A DNA stretch of 64,000 nt from Parelaphostrongylus tenuis (lineage: Eukaryota > Nematoda > Chromadorea > Rhabditida > Metastrongylidae). Position numbers and translations under genes: made by a program. This document shows positions 33,925-45,306 of the stretch, piece by piece. Where the stretch lies: the NCBI GenBank assembly GCA_019055375.1, contig JAHQIW010004073.1, positions 1-64,000 of the forward strand, in the 5' to 3' direction. Below the pieces are notes generated by a model, which saw only the letters and a list, made by a program, of their open reading frames with translations, was not told where the DNA came from and searched no databases. The stretch's first letter is position 1, and the number at the start of each line of letters is the position of its first letter.

Positions 33925-34175
33925 CGATGATGTTGAATATCGTGCAAAACTTGCCGGTAGTGGGTGTAGGATAAAAGCTTTAGCTTCAAAGGATCGGGTC
34001 TTGAGGTTGTTTCATGCAAATCAGTTTAAACCTGAGATAAGTGAGTGGTCAGCATAAACACGATCTCAAGCGGGAATCAAACCAGCGTTTCGATTCCCAT
34101 CCTATCCGGAAAAGCGTGCTCTACCACTATACCAGCGAGACACATTTGCGCCACCACTCATTCTTCAACATCTCT
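33925..34175. repeat. Foldback-like element with tRNA-like interior
   Basis: Ends gatgttgaat and ttcaacatc are inverted. The minus strand at 34140-34055 reads CGCTGGTATAGTGGTAGAGC (A box) and GGTTTGATTCC (B box) separated by about 40 bases. The acceptor stem is not convincing. Confidence 0.55.
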
Positions 34176-34559
34176 ATATTAGCTATCATCTAGTGATGAT
34201 CATTTGGTCAATCATCGCAGGAGTAAGTCAATGTTTGCCTGTCCAACATAATGATCCTCGCTGGTTCGATAATATAATATATAATGATCCTCGCGCTATC
34301 AGTGATGTATCAAGGCCTCCCTACGATTAGCCTCGACAAGTCAGGTCCCAATTTGGCAAGCGCAGAGGGAGGGAAGGCTTGGTGAACTTCAGGTGTGTGA
34401 TTGATTCAACACGCGTGTATTTCAGGAAAAAACGGCAGCGCTACACCCTCCTCGGTGTGATCTCTTATAGATATGACAAAACGAGCTCTAAGACGGAGAA
34501 GGCTGAGGCTCGGATTTATCGCCAAGTCGCCTTTTTTTTTTAAAAATCTCATGTATGAA

Positions 34560-36420
34560 ATTGTGTTTTTTATATCCCTGAAGAATAAACATATACTCGT
34601 GTAGTTTTTGTGCTGCCATTGCTTAGTATAGCTACACTCTGTGTCGCTGCTACTGAGTCTACTTCAGTGATAAGAATTATGGCTATGTGAATGATTACAC
34701 ATAGGCCCTGAACAACTGGCCTAACCGGAATTTCACCGTAACCTGCGATTGCATGCGAGCTTTAGCTTGTGGTTTGTCTGGTGAGAACTCGTGCGGCTAA
34801 GCATTAGTCTTTTGGGAACCGCTCAGTGTCGGGTGGGTGCGAAAGTAATGGCGGCTTATGCGTTGTTGAAATTTGCCATCATCTTAGAACTAGAAAAAGG
34901 TGCTTTCCCCTCAGACGGTGCCAAACGTATATTTGACCACATTCGCTGGAGAACTTTTCATATGTGTGATAGTAGTCATTTGAAAGCTCAGATTGCTGGC
35001 TAACGCGGTATATGGCCGGTTTTTCAGGGTACCATTAATAAGGTTGCCAAATTCAAAAGAAAATTATGTTGTACATCGGCCAAGGAACTAAACTATTACT
35101 TCACTGAAAGTAAGAAAAGCACATAAACGTGTGGAGAAAACCTTATAGTGTCAGAGTCCAGCGTTTAATCTGGGCATTCTTTTAATGAGAAGAAATTTTC
35201 TAATCGGACGACTAAAATCGCTTTTTCATACGACGAGAAGACCTATATCGATTGATCGATCATAGGACCCGCAGCATCAAATCCGCAATCACCACGCACC
35301 TCGACCGTAGATTATGCGGTATACAAGTACTCCAAGGGTGTGAAACTCAATCTTAAAATGCACTGCAGAGAAACTGCCTTTTCAGAAAATAAGCACACAG
35401 CTGGATACGCTACCAAATGATTACGAATAATCTGTTGGAAGAGCTCTGTCTTGCGAAGAGAATGCGTGTGTGAAAGACAGATATTTTGCTCTCTATGAAG
35501 CGTTATTATGAAGACTTCCCTGAAAAACCGCCGCGAGCCTTTGTATCCATAGCTTTAAGCTTCCGAATGGTTACTGAGAGTGTAATGGAAGACATTTGTC
35601 TATGGAAAGAGGTCATTTCGTCATTTGTTTACCAATAACAGACAAGATCCCATTTATAAGATTATGCATTTTATACTCGTGAAGAATAAATAGGTACTCG
35701 AGTGGTCTTTGTGCTGGCATTGCTTGGCTGAGCCGACATTTAGTGATACGAATTATGGCAATGTGAACGTTTACACATGAGACCTGAACCACAGGCCTAG
35801 CTGGAATTTTACCGTAGCCTGGGACTGCATGCGAGCTTCACCTTGTGGTTAGCCGTGAGAACTCGTGCGGTTATGCATTACTGTTTTGGGAACCGCTTGA
35901 TGTAGGGTGGGTTTGTGCGTTGTTGATATTTACTATCATGTTACGAAAAGGAAAAGGTGCTTTTCCGTTAGACGGTGAAATTGATATTTGACCTCGTTCG
36001 CTGGACAATAACTTTTCATAAGTGGGTACTAACAGTAATCATTCGAAAACTTAAATTTCTGGCAAGCGCGATGCATGAGCGGTTCTACAAAACACCTTCT
36101 AATAAAGCTGTCAACATCAAAATGAAATTATGTTGTACATCGGCCACGCAAATCAACTATTGCTTCTTTGGAAGCATGAAAAGCGTATGAACGTGTAGAG
36201 AAGACCTTTTAGTGTCAGAGTCAGACGTTCAATCTGAAAATTCTTCCAATGAGGCGAGAAGAATTTCTAGTCGAATGGCAAAAAATGCACTCTTTCTGTG
36301 ATGCAAATTTCAAAAGTGGTAACGGTTTCACCACGGCCTAAACCGCAATTACTAGGAAGATAACTCCAGACATCAAGTGAGTGCTGAGATCTACATTTTT
36401 TCAAGCTGGAAAATGATTTC
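34560..36420. repeat. Tandem duplication of a ~1.09-kb unit
   Basis: 34.57-35.16 kb and 35.66-36.25 kb align throughout (cctgaagaataaa / cgtgaagaataaa, gagaactcgtgcgg, gggaaccgct, ttatgttgtacatcggcca, gtgtcagagtc) at an offset near 1,095 bases. Each unit ends in sequence of the satellite-like family. A third, partial copy is at 46.83-47.70 kb. Confidence 0.75.
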
Positions 36421-37440
36421 GGCCTTTCGGCCTTATCAGCAGCACGGTGCCTTGTGGTTCATTTAGTTCCTTGCAACTAGATAGGCCTTTTACATATAGA
36501 AGAATTGATATCGACTTAGTTTCACGGCCCGCGTGGTGAAAAGATCACGCGATGTGCAGTGTCTTACAGTGGCATTTTCGTGGCTGGTAAAATCTTTCTT
36601 GTAATACTTTGTTCGACTGTTCTTTTCAACCAAAGACCTGTCACTATATAAGATCAACAGACCTCAAAAAACGCTTAAGATGCTAACAGATTACGTATTG
36701 TTTTGAGCGAGGTCTTGAAAGAAAAAGTCGAAAAGAAAAGTATCGAATGATTGTTGCCATTGAGAAAGCTCTGTTCAGTAACAAAAAGGCAGAGAAGTGC
36801 GCTCACATTCCATAGAATTTGACTGTGTTGCTCACATTTCGTAATGAAGAGCTGAAATTATTGAAAGAGCTGATTCTCTTAGCATGAAATGTGTTCATAA
36901 ACGACTCTGATATCCTACCGTTCCTTGGCGACAAGTTGACACAGAAATCAAGGTTACATTCTACAGGCACCCTTAAAGCAGCGGTAAAGTCTGAACACAC
37001 AATGGCTATTAAATTTGAATACGAATCATAATCTTCTTTTTGTGTTAGTGAGATATACTATGTGAAGGCCTTCCCAGAAAATAGGCTTAGCATCAAAATC
37101 TGCACTTTTCCAGCCATTCAATTACTAGAAAGACACAAATAAGTATGAATACTAACAGTATAAAGAAACAGCTCTGTCCTGTGAAGATAAGGCCCGTGTG
37201 AAACACAAATGTTTTCCTGTCGCTGTGGCCTTATAAAAAACTTTTTAGAGACCGCCATATAGCGCAGTATCCGGCGATTTAAGCTTTCGTATGATTATTA
37301 GAAATATAATACAAAGTCTTTGCCTAGAAACAGAGATCGCTTCTTCATGCGTTCTTCGTTAGCAGAAAGGGACGCAGAATCTCTTATTTGCCCTGCGTCC
37401 CGGAGCCTTATGCCGAATGTGAGAATCCGATGCAAGAGTA
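36420..37440. repeat. Satellite-like repeat, copy 4
   Basis: Contains blocks of the family seen at 10.6-12.1 kb (tcgaatgattgttg, agctctgtcctgtgaag, gtgtgaaacacaaat, atttaagctttcgtatgattatt). No coding signal. Confidence 0.5.
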
Positions 37441-37446
37441 TTTGCG

Positions 37447-37860
37447 GTTTTAGACGGTGCTGAAATATAGACACTTCGGTAATTTTTTCGAAATTGCGGG
37501 AATGGTAGAATGGTCAAAGATGAGATTTTTCACAGCATCCTGTGTAGCTCCGAATGTACTCGCTCTGACGATTGCTTTTCTTTTAACCCTGATGAGGATA
37601 ATAGAAAAAGTATTTGCTGCTTCATTGTTGAAATGCGTCTTCTCTACAAAACCCCTTGAACCATCACTGCGCTGTAAGTTCGCTAGCAGTTCCAAGGCAA
37701 AATTCGTTGATGATGTTGTTTCTACTGCATTACAACTTATTTTGAAATCACGATCTGAAACCGGCACCACTTTTGCTCCTACCACATCCTTTCCATAGTC
37801 TGAAGTAGGCTGGAAAAAAGTTCTGGGGTACTTCAATTGGGGTGAAATACTCCCATACAT
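37447..37860 (-). CDS. Hypothetical single-exon ORF, 136 codons
   Basis: Starts with ATG at 37860 and ends in TAA after KCLYFSTV. The protein is Ser/Thr-rich with a basic stretch (RVKRKAIVRAS) and no signal peptide or transmembrane segment. I recognise no family. It sits between a satellite-like repeat and a mariner relic, has no visible splice partners and overlaps a 113-codon plus-strand frame, so it may be a chance ORF or an unknown exon. Confidence 0.25.
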
Positions 37861-37959
37861 ATCATGGGAATATTAGTTTTCTATGTTGGTTTCACTTACT
37901 GAATTCTGATATTATTCTTATTTGATTCCACTCTGCCACGAGCCTCCGCCGCGTCCAAC

Positions 37960-38380
37960 GATACAATTGAAGTTCGTGTTTTATGCTTCATTACTGAACA
38001 AAGGGTCTCTCACAGCGACTAATGAAGACGTGGGGCAAGGCACAATAAGCAGATCTGCTGTGAACATTAATTTCAACGCTTCTCAATGACGTCGGAGGTT
38101 TTGACCCGAAAACAAGCCTCATTCAGGACGTCCAACAATGTTGAACAACGACGACTTGATCGCTACATGGGAAGATGAACCGTCGTCAGGTGCTCACAAA
38201 CTAGATTCGACCAGATCCGAAACTTAGAGTACGAATCGATAGCACAGAGTCGTAGAAAACGATGGCCTTTATTTTGAAAAATAGTTGTTGTTTTCTCTGG
38301 AATTCACGCATAAATTTCCAATTTTTCACAAGTGACCCAAAACTTCCTTTCCACCCTAATGTTAGAGAAACAGCAAGTGA
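37960..38380 (+). mobile_element. Mariner remnant, N-terminal HTH joined to the 3' end
   Basis: The plus strand gives GTISRSAVN, KPHSGRPTMLNNDDLIA and EDEPSSG across frameshifts (HTH region and linker of a mariner transposase). It then switches directly to the terminal part shared with 31.2 and 41.1 kb (DQIRNL-like; aatagttgttgtt; tttccaccct end). The catalytic core is missing. Confidence 0.7.
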
Positions 38381-39644
38381 TACGTCATTAGCAAGAAAAC
38401 ATGAAGCAAAAATACACTTCAATATCATGTTAATCATAGCCGCATCTAGTTAACAATATAATCAAATATCAAATGGCAAATTTCGACAATGTACAACCCC
38501 ATATCTTTTGCACCAACGCGATGCCGACCAATACTCAAAGGATCAACGCATAGCCACACCAATTTTCACTTGAAAAACCACAAGATAAAGTTCGGTGTGC
38601 TGTCGCAGGTTACGGCGAAGCCCCGGCTACGCCAGTGGTTCAGTGTCGATGAGTAATCTTTCACTTAACCATACCTCATGTCACCAAGAGTCGACCCAGT
38701 GGCGACGACAGTGAGTAGCTCTATGTAGCAATGACAGCACAAAAACAACTCGATTATAGGCGGCAGGGAAGCATTTTAGGAGTGAAACATAAACTTCTTT
38801 CCACTTTTGAAGCGATATATGGCAATCTTTCCATAAACGAACTTTATCATCAGAATTCTCGAGATTTGGGTTATCCAATGAGTATTAAAACTTTAGTGAA
38901 GAGCCATATAACGGCCCCCGTCGATGAATGAAGGAAATTGAACTGAAAAATAATTTTGGTTTCGTTGTTACAACGTGATTAAAAGCTTTTCCTAGAGTTA
39001 AACAGGTCTTACAAATCTCAGAGTTTAAGCTTTCGACTGATTAATAAATGTTAAGAGAAAACCCTTCTGCAGCGATAAAGGCCTTCAAACAATCGTGTAC
39101 CTGAGGTAATACACGACGGCCCTTGAAGGTTAAAGTGGGGATGTATCATCTATCAATAGGTCAAAATATCCAAGTTTGAGGTTTAATCTGTAAAAATGTA
39201 GAAGTCTCCCGCCTGGCAAACGAGAAGACAAGCAATCTGTATTCAGCTAGCAGTACACAAAGTCATTTTTGAGAATATCACTGAACAAACACTACGATCT
39301 TCGGCTAATGCACATGCTATATGGAGAATTCTGCAAAACTGCTCAGTCGCAATCAAGTTGATAAGATGGAAAGAAAATTCTAAAGCACTTGTAAAAAATT
39401 CTAAATTTATGCATAACAAAAACAATAATAAATATTCTTCAAAACAAAGGATCGTTCTACGACTTTTTGCCATCGGTCCGGTCCGAGTTCCGAATTTGGT
39501 CAAAGTACCACCATTCTTTCAACTTTGCTGTGAAAATTTTTTCTTCAATAAAGACGCAATGAAACACGAGCATCGATTGTATCTTCTGACATGGCGAGGC
39601 TTGTAAAAAGTGAAAGTAAAGAAGAAAACCTTTTGTTCAAATGT
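38381..39644. other. No supported gene
   Basis: About 38990-39080 contains another short stretch of the satellite-like family (agtttaagctttcgactgatta). Nothing else recognised. Confidence 0.4.
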
Positions 39645-39885
39645 TTTCTGAGACCACGCTCAAATTTCAGCATATCTCGTAATTATTATTTGAGTCAGCA
39701 TGTTATGCGGTCTGTTAAATGGGCTGACTTATAGAGCGCGATACACATGCTTCAACCTTGATAGTCTCGTCAGTCGGGCGGTACCCTTCGTCTCTAGCCA
39801 ATCCTCTCGGGGCGCTCAGTCCCTTTTGCTAAAAGTAGGCGGCGACGAACATTTTACACTGTATGCCAAGCGAAATTATCACTGA
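39645..39885 (-). repeat. Hammerhead-bearing repeat, family 2, decayed inverted copy
   Basis: The minus strand retains CTGACGA (39773-39767) and flanking arms, but the second core strand reads GAAG and stem II has lost complementarity. The flanks (gaccacgctcaaattt, ttatttgagtca) and the upstream 110 bases align with 62.72-62.94 kb, which extends the family's length. Confidence 0.7.
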
Positions 39886-39954
39886 ATACACAGTGTTGTA
39901 TACTCGATTGTTCTTGGCTGGTATCGTTAGTACATCATACCTTTTATTTCAAGT

Positions 39955-40060
39955 GTTTTCTTATGACCACGCTCAAATTTCGACGTAACTGGCAATTATT
40001 ATAAGTCAGCCGATTCAACAGATTGCACGACATGTTGGCTCAAAAATTAACCACGAGATA
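39955..40060 (-). repeat. Family 2 hammerhead repeat, 3' fragment only
   Basis: gaccacgctcaaatttcg and gacatgttggctcaaaa match the 3' part of the family; no ribozyme core is present. Confidence 0.6.
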
Positions 40061-40330
40061 TAAAGAAGAATAATATCCAGGTCTTTAGTGGGACATATGG
40101 AGCCGTGATATTCCCATGATACATATTCATGGAAATTATCTCATGCTTAATAAATGCCCAAGAACTTCCTTTCCAATCTTATACTGGGTCGGTCATCTTC
40201 GACTGCCTTAGAGGAGATAGTTCTGGTTGCGTATCACAGTACGATCGCGAAATGAGTCGTCTTGGTTGAACGGAGGAATCCCTACAGTACTCCAAAAAGC
40301 AATGCTTTTGACTGTCATCCATTTGTTCGT

Positions 40331-40527
40331 CATTCATTCGTCAAGCTCTTCAATCTTGTGTAGTTCTTTCAATGCCTCAAAACACTCGAACTGCATATAC
40401 AAAGCTCTTCTATAAGTTGTCGACCTTTCATGTACTATCTGCTCAAATGGAAGCTTCAAATTCAACGTTGTGGAAAGCAAAAGCTTGTAACAACCTCTCA
40501 TCTTTGAGGTGATATTCACCGCATCAA
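40331..40527 (-). CDS. Candidate terminal exon of an unrecognised gene
   Basis: After a good acceptor (CCTTTTTAG, minus) an open frame of about 65 codons runs to a stop: KFDAVNITSKMRGCYK, LPFEQIVHERSTTYRRAL, then ECFEALKELHKIEELDE. Amphipathic and charged, more protein-like than its neighbours, but I recognise no family. Upstream (40.64-41.19 kb) a mariner element occupies the place where a preceding exon would be expected. Confidence 0.3.
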
Positions 40528-40637
40528 ACTTTCTAAAAAGGTGGCAAATTGTGCATTACTCAACACTTGTCCGGTTCCACCCCGTATCGTTGATGCCTAG
40601 GAATGTTTGGAAAAAAATTTAACCTATTTCAAACTTT

Positions 40638-41190
40638 TAGGTTGGAATGAAAATTTCCATCGTCTAAATGGAAATGTAGTTTTCTCGCATTATTCGCGTG
40701 TGATTTTTACATCATTTGAACGGTCTCTTCATGCTCATCTATCAGTATATAATTTATCTATATCTGCTGCAGAATGAAGTTGTCCACGGAAGTACCCAGA
40801 AGTTGTTCGTCGAAAGAGCGCTTTGTTTCAGCAAGACAACGCAAAACCACACACAGCCGAAAAGTCCAAGGCAAAGTTTGAGGAATTGGACGGAGTCGAG
40901 ATTCTACCACATCCGTCCAATAGTCCTGACGTTGTTCCATCTGATTACGGCCTTTACCGATCAAAGCAACACTTATTGGAAGGTCGCCAATTTGAATATT
41001 TCGATGAAGTTGAGGAAGCATGGTCAAGATTTCTTCAATTCGAAGACGAAGGAGTGGTACTTCGACCAGATCCGAGACCTGGCGAATCGATAGCAAAAAA
41101 TAGTAGATAATAATTTTCTCTATTTTGAAGAATAGTTGTTGTTATGTTATCTGAATATATACAAAAATTCTGAATGTTTATCAAACGATC
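40638..41190 (+). mobile_element. Mariner transposase, C-terminal half, with inverted-repeat ends
   Basis: Starts at taggttggaatgaaaatttcc; the right end near 41187 is the inverse (ccgacctagc). 40823-41110 encodes FQQDNAKPHTA (second catalytic Asp), then about 34 residues on PDVVPSDYGLYRS (third Asp of the DD34D triad) and FDEVEEAWSRFLQ, WYFDQIRDLANR-type ends split over two frames. The N-terminal half with the first Asp is deleted, so it is not autonomous. Confidence 0.9.
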
Positions 41191-41259
41191 CGACCTAGCA
41201 CAAATGCAGGTCTCTTCACCCTTCGAGGACGATGAAGGTTATTTTGACCCTCAAACATT

Positions 41260-41745
41260 CAGAATTCCTTTTTTACTGAACAATGATTCTTAGTCAATCG
41301 AAAGCTTAATTCTTGGAAACCCCGGCGTTTTGCATGGTTTTTAGAAAGACGTTTGTAATACGTTGTAGCAGCTAAAACAAAATTATGTTTCACACTCGAT
41401 TTGCTTTACCTGTTCCTTAAGGTAAAAACTGTGAACTGTTTTTTATTGGACTACACTAAGCTCATTCGATAAGCAAAATCTCGGTACATTTGAACCTTAA
41501 ACTGGTTCTTGAAAAGGTTTTCATAGCATACTACAGGAGCGAAAATAAATTTATCTTTCACATAAAGGGTTTTCCTGCATTTAGGAGTTATATATGCACA
41601 AAGAGTACGCAAGTTTGTAGAAAAGATAATGTCCTATCGGACCGATACAAATTATTATCCCAAAACAAAGGGAAATCCTCGTTGAAGAACGAAAATCGCG
41701 CGTCACTAGCGATATCGATTATGCCGCCGTCCTCAAAGGGTTAAC
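41260..41745. repeat. Satellite-like repeat, copy 5
   Basis: tcaatcgaaagcttaattcttggaa, cgttgtagcagctaaaacaaaatt and gtttcacactcgat blocks follow the order of the family at 10.6-12.1 kb. Confidence 0.55.
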
Positions 41746-42396
41746 AAGCCATACTGAATGAATTGAAGATGCAACAATGTGCCTGAATCAGGAAGCAATA
41801 ACCTAAAAACCCTAAGACAGTGTGAGTTTATGATGCCATGAATGATCGATGAGTTTTATGCAATTCCAGCTACACCGAAACCACGTCTGTACAGTCTACA
41901 AAGATTTATGTGAGTCATATGAGACTCACTTCAGGCCAAATAGCACCATGATTAGCTCCTGTGCTACCGTATCAATTCGCCTGATCGTCGTCCGACACAA
42001 CGCGCCGTGTGTCGGGTGAAGACGTCCCATTAAAAAAAGGCGGCACGCATGACGTCCACTTTGCGCGTTTTCCTTTCGTAAAATATTATTCGAAGGCTTC
42101 CGTATTCCAGTATTTATACAATAAATAAAATACCTATAAGATCCATTGTAACAATTAGTCCCATCTCACTCAAAATTTCTCTAGAACGTAATGTGTGGAA
42201 TTACACTTTGCACTCTGTGGTTGTAAAAAATTTATGTATGGAGTGGCTAATGCAAAAGAACTTCGTAGTTCCATCTATTGCAGGCGTACCAATGAAAAGA
42301 TGGCCGTCCTTTGGAACGCGTGCATCCTCGTTCAGTCCAATCCAGAGTTCTATTCATCACCCTGATGCCTATTTCTCAGATAACTAGAACATACGA
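41746..42396. other. No gene seen
   Basis: Short open frames only (42193-42387 plus); no domain or repeat recognised. Confidence 0.4.
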
Positions 42397-42400
42397 ATAG

Positions 42401-42432
<32 letters not shown>
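42397..42432. repeat. (AT)n microsatellite
   Basis: Uninterrupted alternating AT of about 34 bases at the edge of a Tc1/mariner-superfamily relic. Confidence 0.9.
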
Positions 42433-42434
<2 letters not shown>

Positions 42435-43580
42435 CATAAACAAATAAATTTATTCAACTGAAGAAATAACTACATTTACTAATTCAGCAATTATAACAAT
42501 GGACGAAAAAGTTCATAACATAATCTCAAAAACGCCTCCTTTGGTCTCCATACATTTGCGAAGTCGTTTGTGGAAATTTTCAACGATGCTCGCGTTACCA
42601 CCGTAATTTCGTCTCAAGAGCGCGTCCAATCCATTTAGGCGCGTCTTCGCTAATGCAACGAGTAGCCGAGACCTCTTACTCTAATATGAAATAGACAGTA
42701 ATCTGTTGGGATGAGATGTGGCAAATTTGACGGCCAAATGTCCTTGTCCCAAACGGGTCTGGAAGCAGCTCTTGACAAGCAGTAATCGTTGAGAAGGTTG
42801 AATGCGTGGGAGCCCAGCCTTGCTGAAGCGTAAATCCGTCGAACTTAAAGTGTTGAGCAATTCAGGGCTCATATGCTCGTAAAACTTGCTGCTGATATTT
42901 GTCGGCGCTGATAACGGACTCTTTCCGGTGGCGGGATTGTTGGCTAGACCATCACAGAAGCCAGAAGATGGCTGTGGCTCATGGTTCCTGCCACTGCAGA
43001 CTTTTGCTGCTCTTTCTTGAGAGGTTGACGTCGATTCTGGCGATTGGGGAGTGGTTTGATCATGAATATCTTTTCATCCGTAGAAGCACCTTCGACAAAC
43101 GAACAACAGCGATCAAATGAATCGTTTGACGAGCCTTAGAAAGCCTTTCCTCTTTCATTTCCTCGTCCACAAGTGAACGCGACACATCTTGTAGCTGCGC
43201 AGCATCTGCTTATTTGTGATATTGTTTCGGACACTCCACTTGCTGATCCCGACCTTCCCGATCCATTTTGCCCATCGAACGCTTCTAATTTTCTTTAAAT
43301 TTTAGATTTTTCAGGTGTAGACGAAGTGGTTGGACAACTTTCCGAGGATGGTCCACAATCCCTCCACTCTCTTCAAAATGTTTCACAGCTCTTTAGACGC
43401 ATGATGGTTTGAAGCAGTCGAATTTGGCAGTGTCGCTCGTTTTCATTCCCCTCTTGTGTAACTCAGCTACTGTGATACTCAATTCTTGCGTTTCCTAACT
43501 TAAGTTCAATTGAAGAAGCAAAGTAAATAAAACAGATCCTCGAAGAAAATTGACAATGAAGTCAATAAAATTATCACCAT
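42433..43580 (-). mobile_element. Tc1/mariner-superfamily (DDE) transposase relic
   Basis: On minus, order and motifs follow a Tc1-like transposase: an HTH/GRP-type block (RDCGPSSESCPTT region), a KARQTIHLI... helix, then a DEKIF-like catalytic segment (MKRYS), QQGWAPTHST in place of QQDGAPAHT, a PSNLPHLIPTDYCLF block and the C-terminal CMETKGGVFE. Frames shift repeatedly. It is a different family from the mariners nearby. Non-functional. Confidence 0.65.
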
Positions 43581-43644
43581 CATTAAAAAAATGTTATATT
43601 ATTGCGAGAACTAGCAGAATGCAGAAATGTCAGAACTTTTTACG

Positions 43645-43724
43645 CACCCTATGATAATATATATATATATATTATATATATATATATGTATACATACACA
43701 TATTTGCATATAAATATATACTTG

Positions 43725-43757
<33 letters not shown>

Positions 43758-43830
43758 GTGTGTGCATATACACACATATTTGCATATATATACATGTATT
43801 TATATATATATATATTATATATATTTGATC
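43645..43830. repeat. AT/ATAC-rich microsatellite tract
   Basis: About 185 bases of tatata interspersed with tacata and tgtgtgca, largely self-complementary. Open frames across it are low-complexity artefacts. Confidence 0.9.
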
Positions 43831-43879
43831 TTCTCATATGTTTTGGCACAAAGCAAGGGCCATCAATTTATTCACCACA

Positions 43880-44600
43880 AGTAATTAAATTTGCTTAACA
43901 ACAATACTCAAAGTACGTGCTATCAGCTGAGCACATTTCTGCCATCTATTAGGCAATAAATCAAGAGCGTGCTCATAGAAGTCATCATCATTGGATTTAA
44001 AGAAAGTTGTTACTCCTCGATGCAAATGATTGATGTTACAAAACTTCTTGCTCAAAAAGTGCTCCAGCAACTCGGAAGAGGTGATAGTCAGACATCGATA
44101 GGTCAGGAACATAGAGCAAATGACCGAGGAACTCCCAACCCAGTTTGGCCGATTTCCTCTTTGTCAGCTTGACGACATGCAACCTTGCGTTGTCTTAAAG
44201 CAGGGTGAGATTGCGGCGACGTCTACGTGACAGGGCCCATGTGCAGCGGTCCAGGTGGTCCAATATTCTGCTGATTGTCACATAAGCACAGTCAAAATCG
44301 TTAGCCAACTCCTTGATAATCAAAGCCGGATTCTCCTCAGTTGCTTCGATGACCGTCCCTTGATCAGCTTTGCGTGTACTTCCGGAGAGCAGGTGGCCCT
44401 CAAAGCTGATATTGTTGGTGCGAAACTCAAACAGCAAACGAAACGCTGTTTTCCTGGGCATAAATCCCTAAGTTTTTGCACGATTGATGCTCTCAAAGGC
44501 GGCCTGTGCATCGCGTACCAATTCGTACTCGTAAATTATCAAATTGCGCTAAAGGCTTCCTTGAGAGGTCATGATTAGGCAAATATGGATAAAATATTCA
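43880..44600 (-). mobile_element. Mariner remnant, internally deleted
   Basis: On minus, 44461-44195 encodes an N-terminal HTH region (STRKADQGTVIEATEENPA, CAYVTISRILDHLDR) after an ARKLRDL-type start. 44112-43885 encodes the C-terminus (LLEHFLSKKFCN, TTFFKSNDDDFYEHALDLLP, RWQKCAQLI). The region with the catalytic Asp residues between them is almost wholly gone. Related to the copy at 7.93-8.59 kb. Confidence 0.85.
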
Positions 44601-45306
44601 TGAAAAGAGAACTCAGTAAATTCTGCACAAGCGGCATTGATTTGCTGTATTATGTCAGAAATGTCTTCAGGATAAGGATAAGCAGTTTTGGTTACCTCAG
44701 GCTGATAAATCTGGTGTTTATTGCTCTAGTGCTAAAACATATGGGAAGGCCTGTTGAAATATGCAAGTTCCTTGATTGGATAGCTACCACAGCTATTCTC
44801 CGGAGTCACCAAATTGGTTCCACACTGTATGCTCTGACGCACGTAAACTGGTAAATGATTTCGCTGGTGATTTAGGAATAATCTAAAGAGTTATTCCTGC
44901 AAGACGAAGAGAATCAACTCGGTCAGAGCTCAGAGATGTTCATAGCAAGGACGTCCGCAAAGTTGAGGTCGAACTCTACACAAATATGGGCACTTGCATG
45001 AAGGTTAAGCAAAATAAAGATTCGAATGAATGAAGGAAGTCCTAAGATCCATCCAGTACGAGATGTTGCGTCATTCAATCAAGAAAATTATCCGAACTGA
45101 ATCTTCACCGTCTTACTTTTACATTTTTGCTAAGCAAGTTTATAAAATCTGATGAGTACCTTTGTCGCGATAAAAATTTCCACTTCATTGCTAGAAAATA
45201 ACAAATGAGATAAGATACATATGAATCATCCATCTCCCGATATATATCACCTTGAAAAACATTTCCTGTTCTTTTAAGATTACGATAGCTCTTCGCCACT
45301 ACTTAA
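44601..45306. other. 3' flank of dyf-13
   Basis: No feature that I can support. The 45105-45299 minus frame lies just past the dyf-13 stop and is likely 3'UTR. Confidence 0.4.

Noticed and set aside
43602..43898. 98-codon Tyr/Ile-rich frame
   Set aside because: Translation of the AT/ATAC microsatellite.
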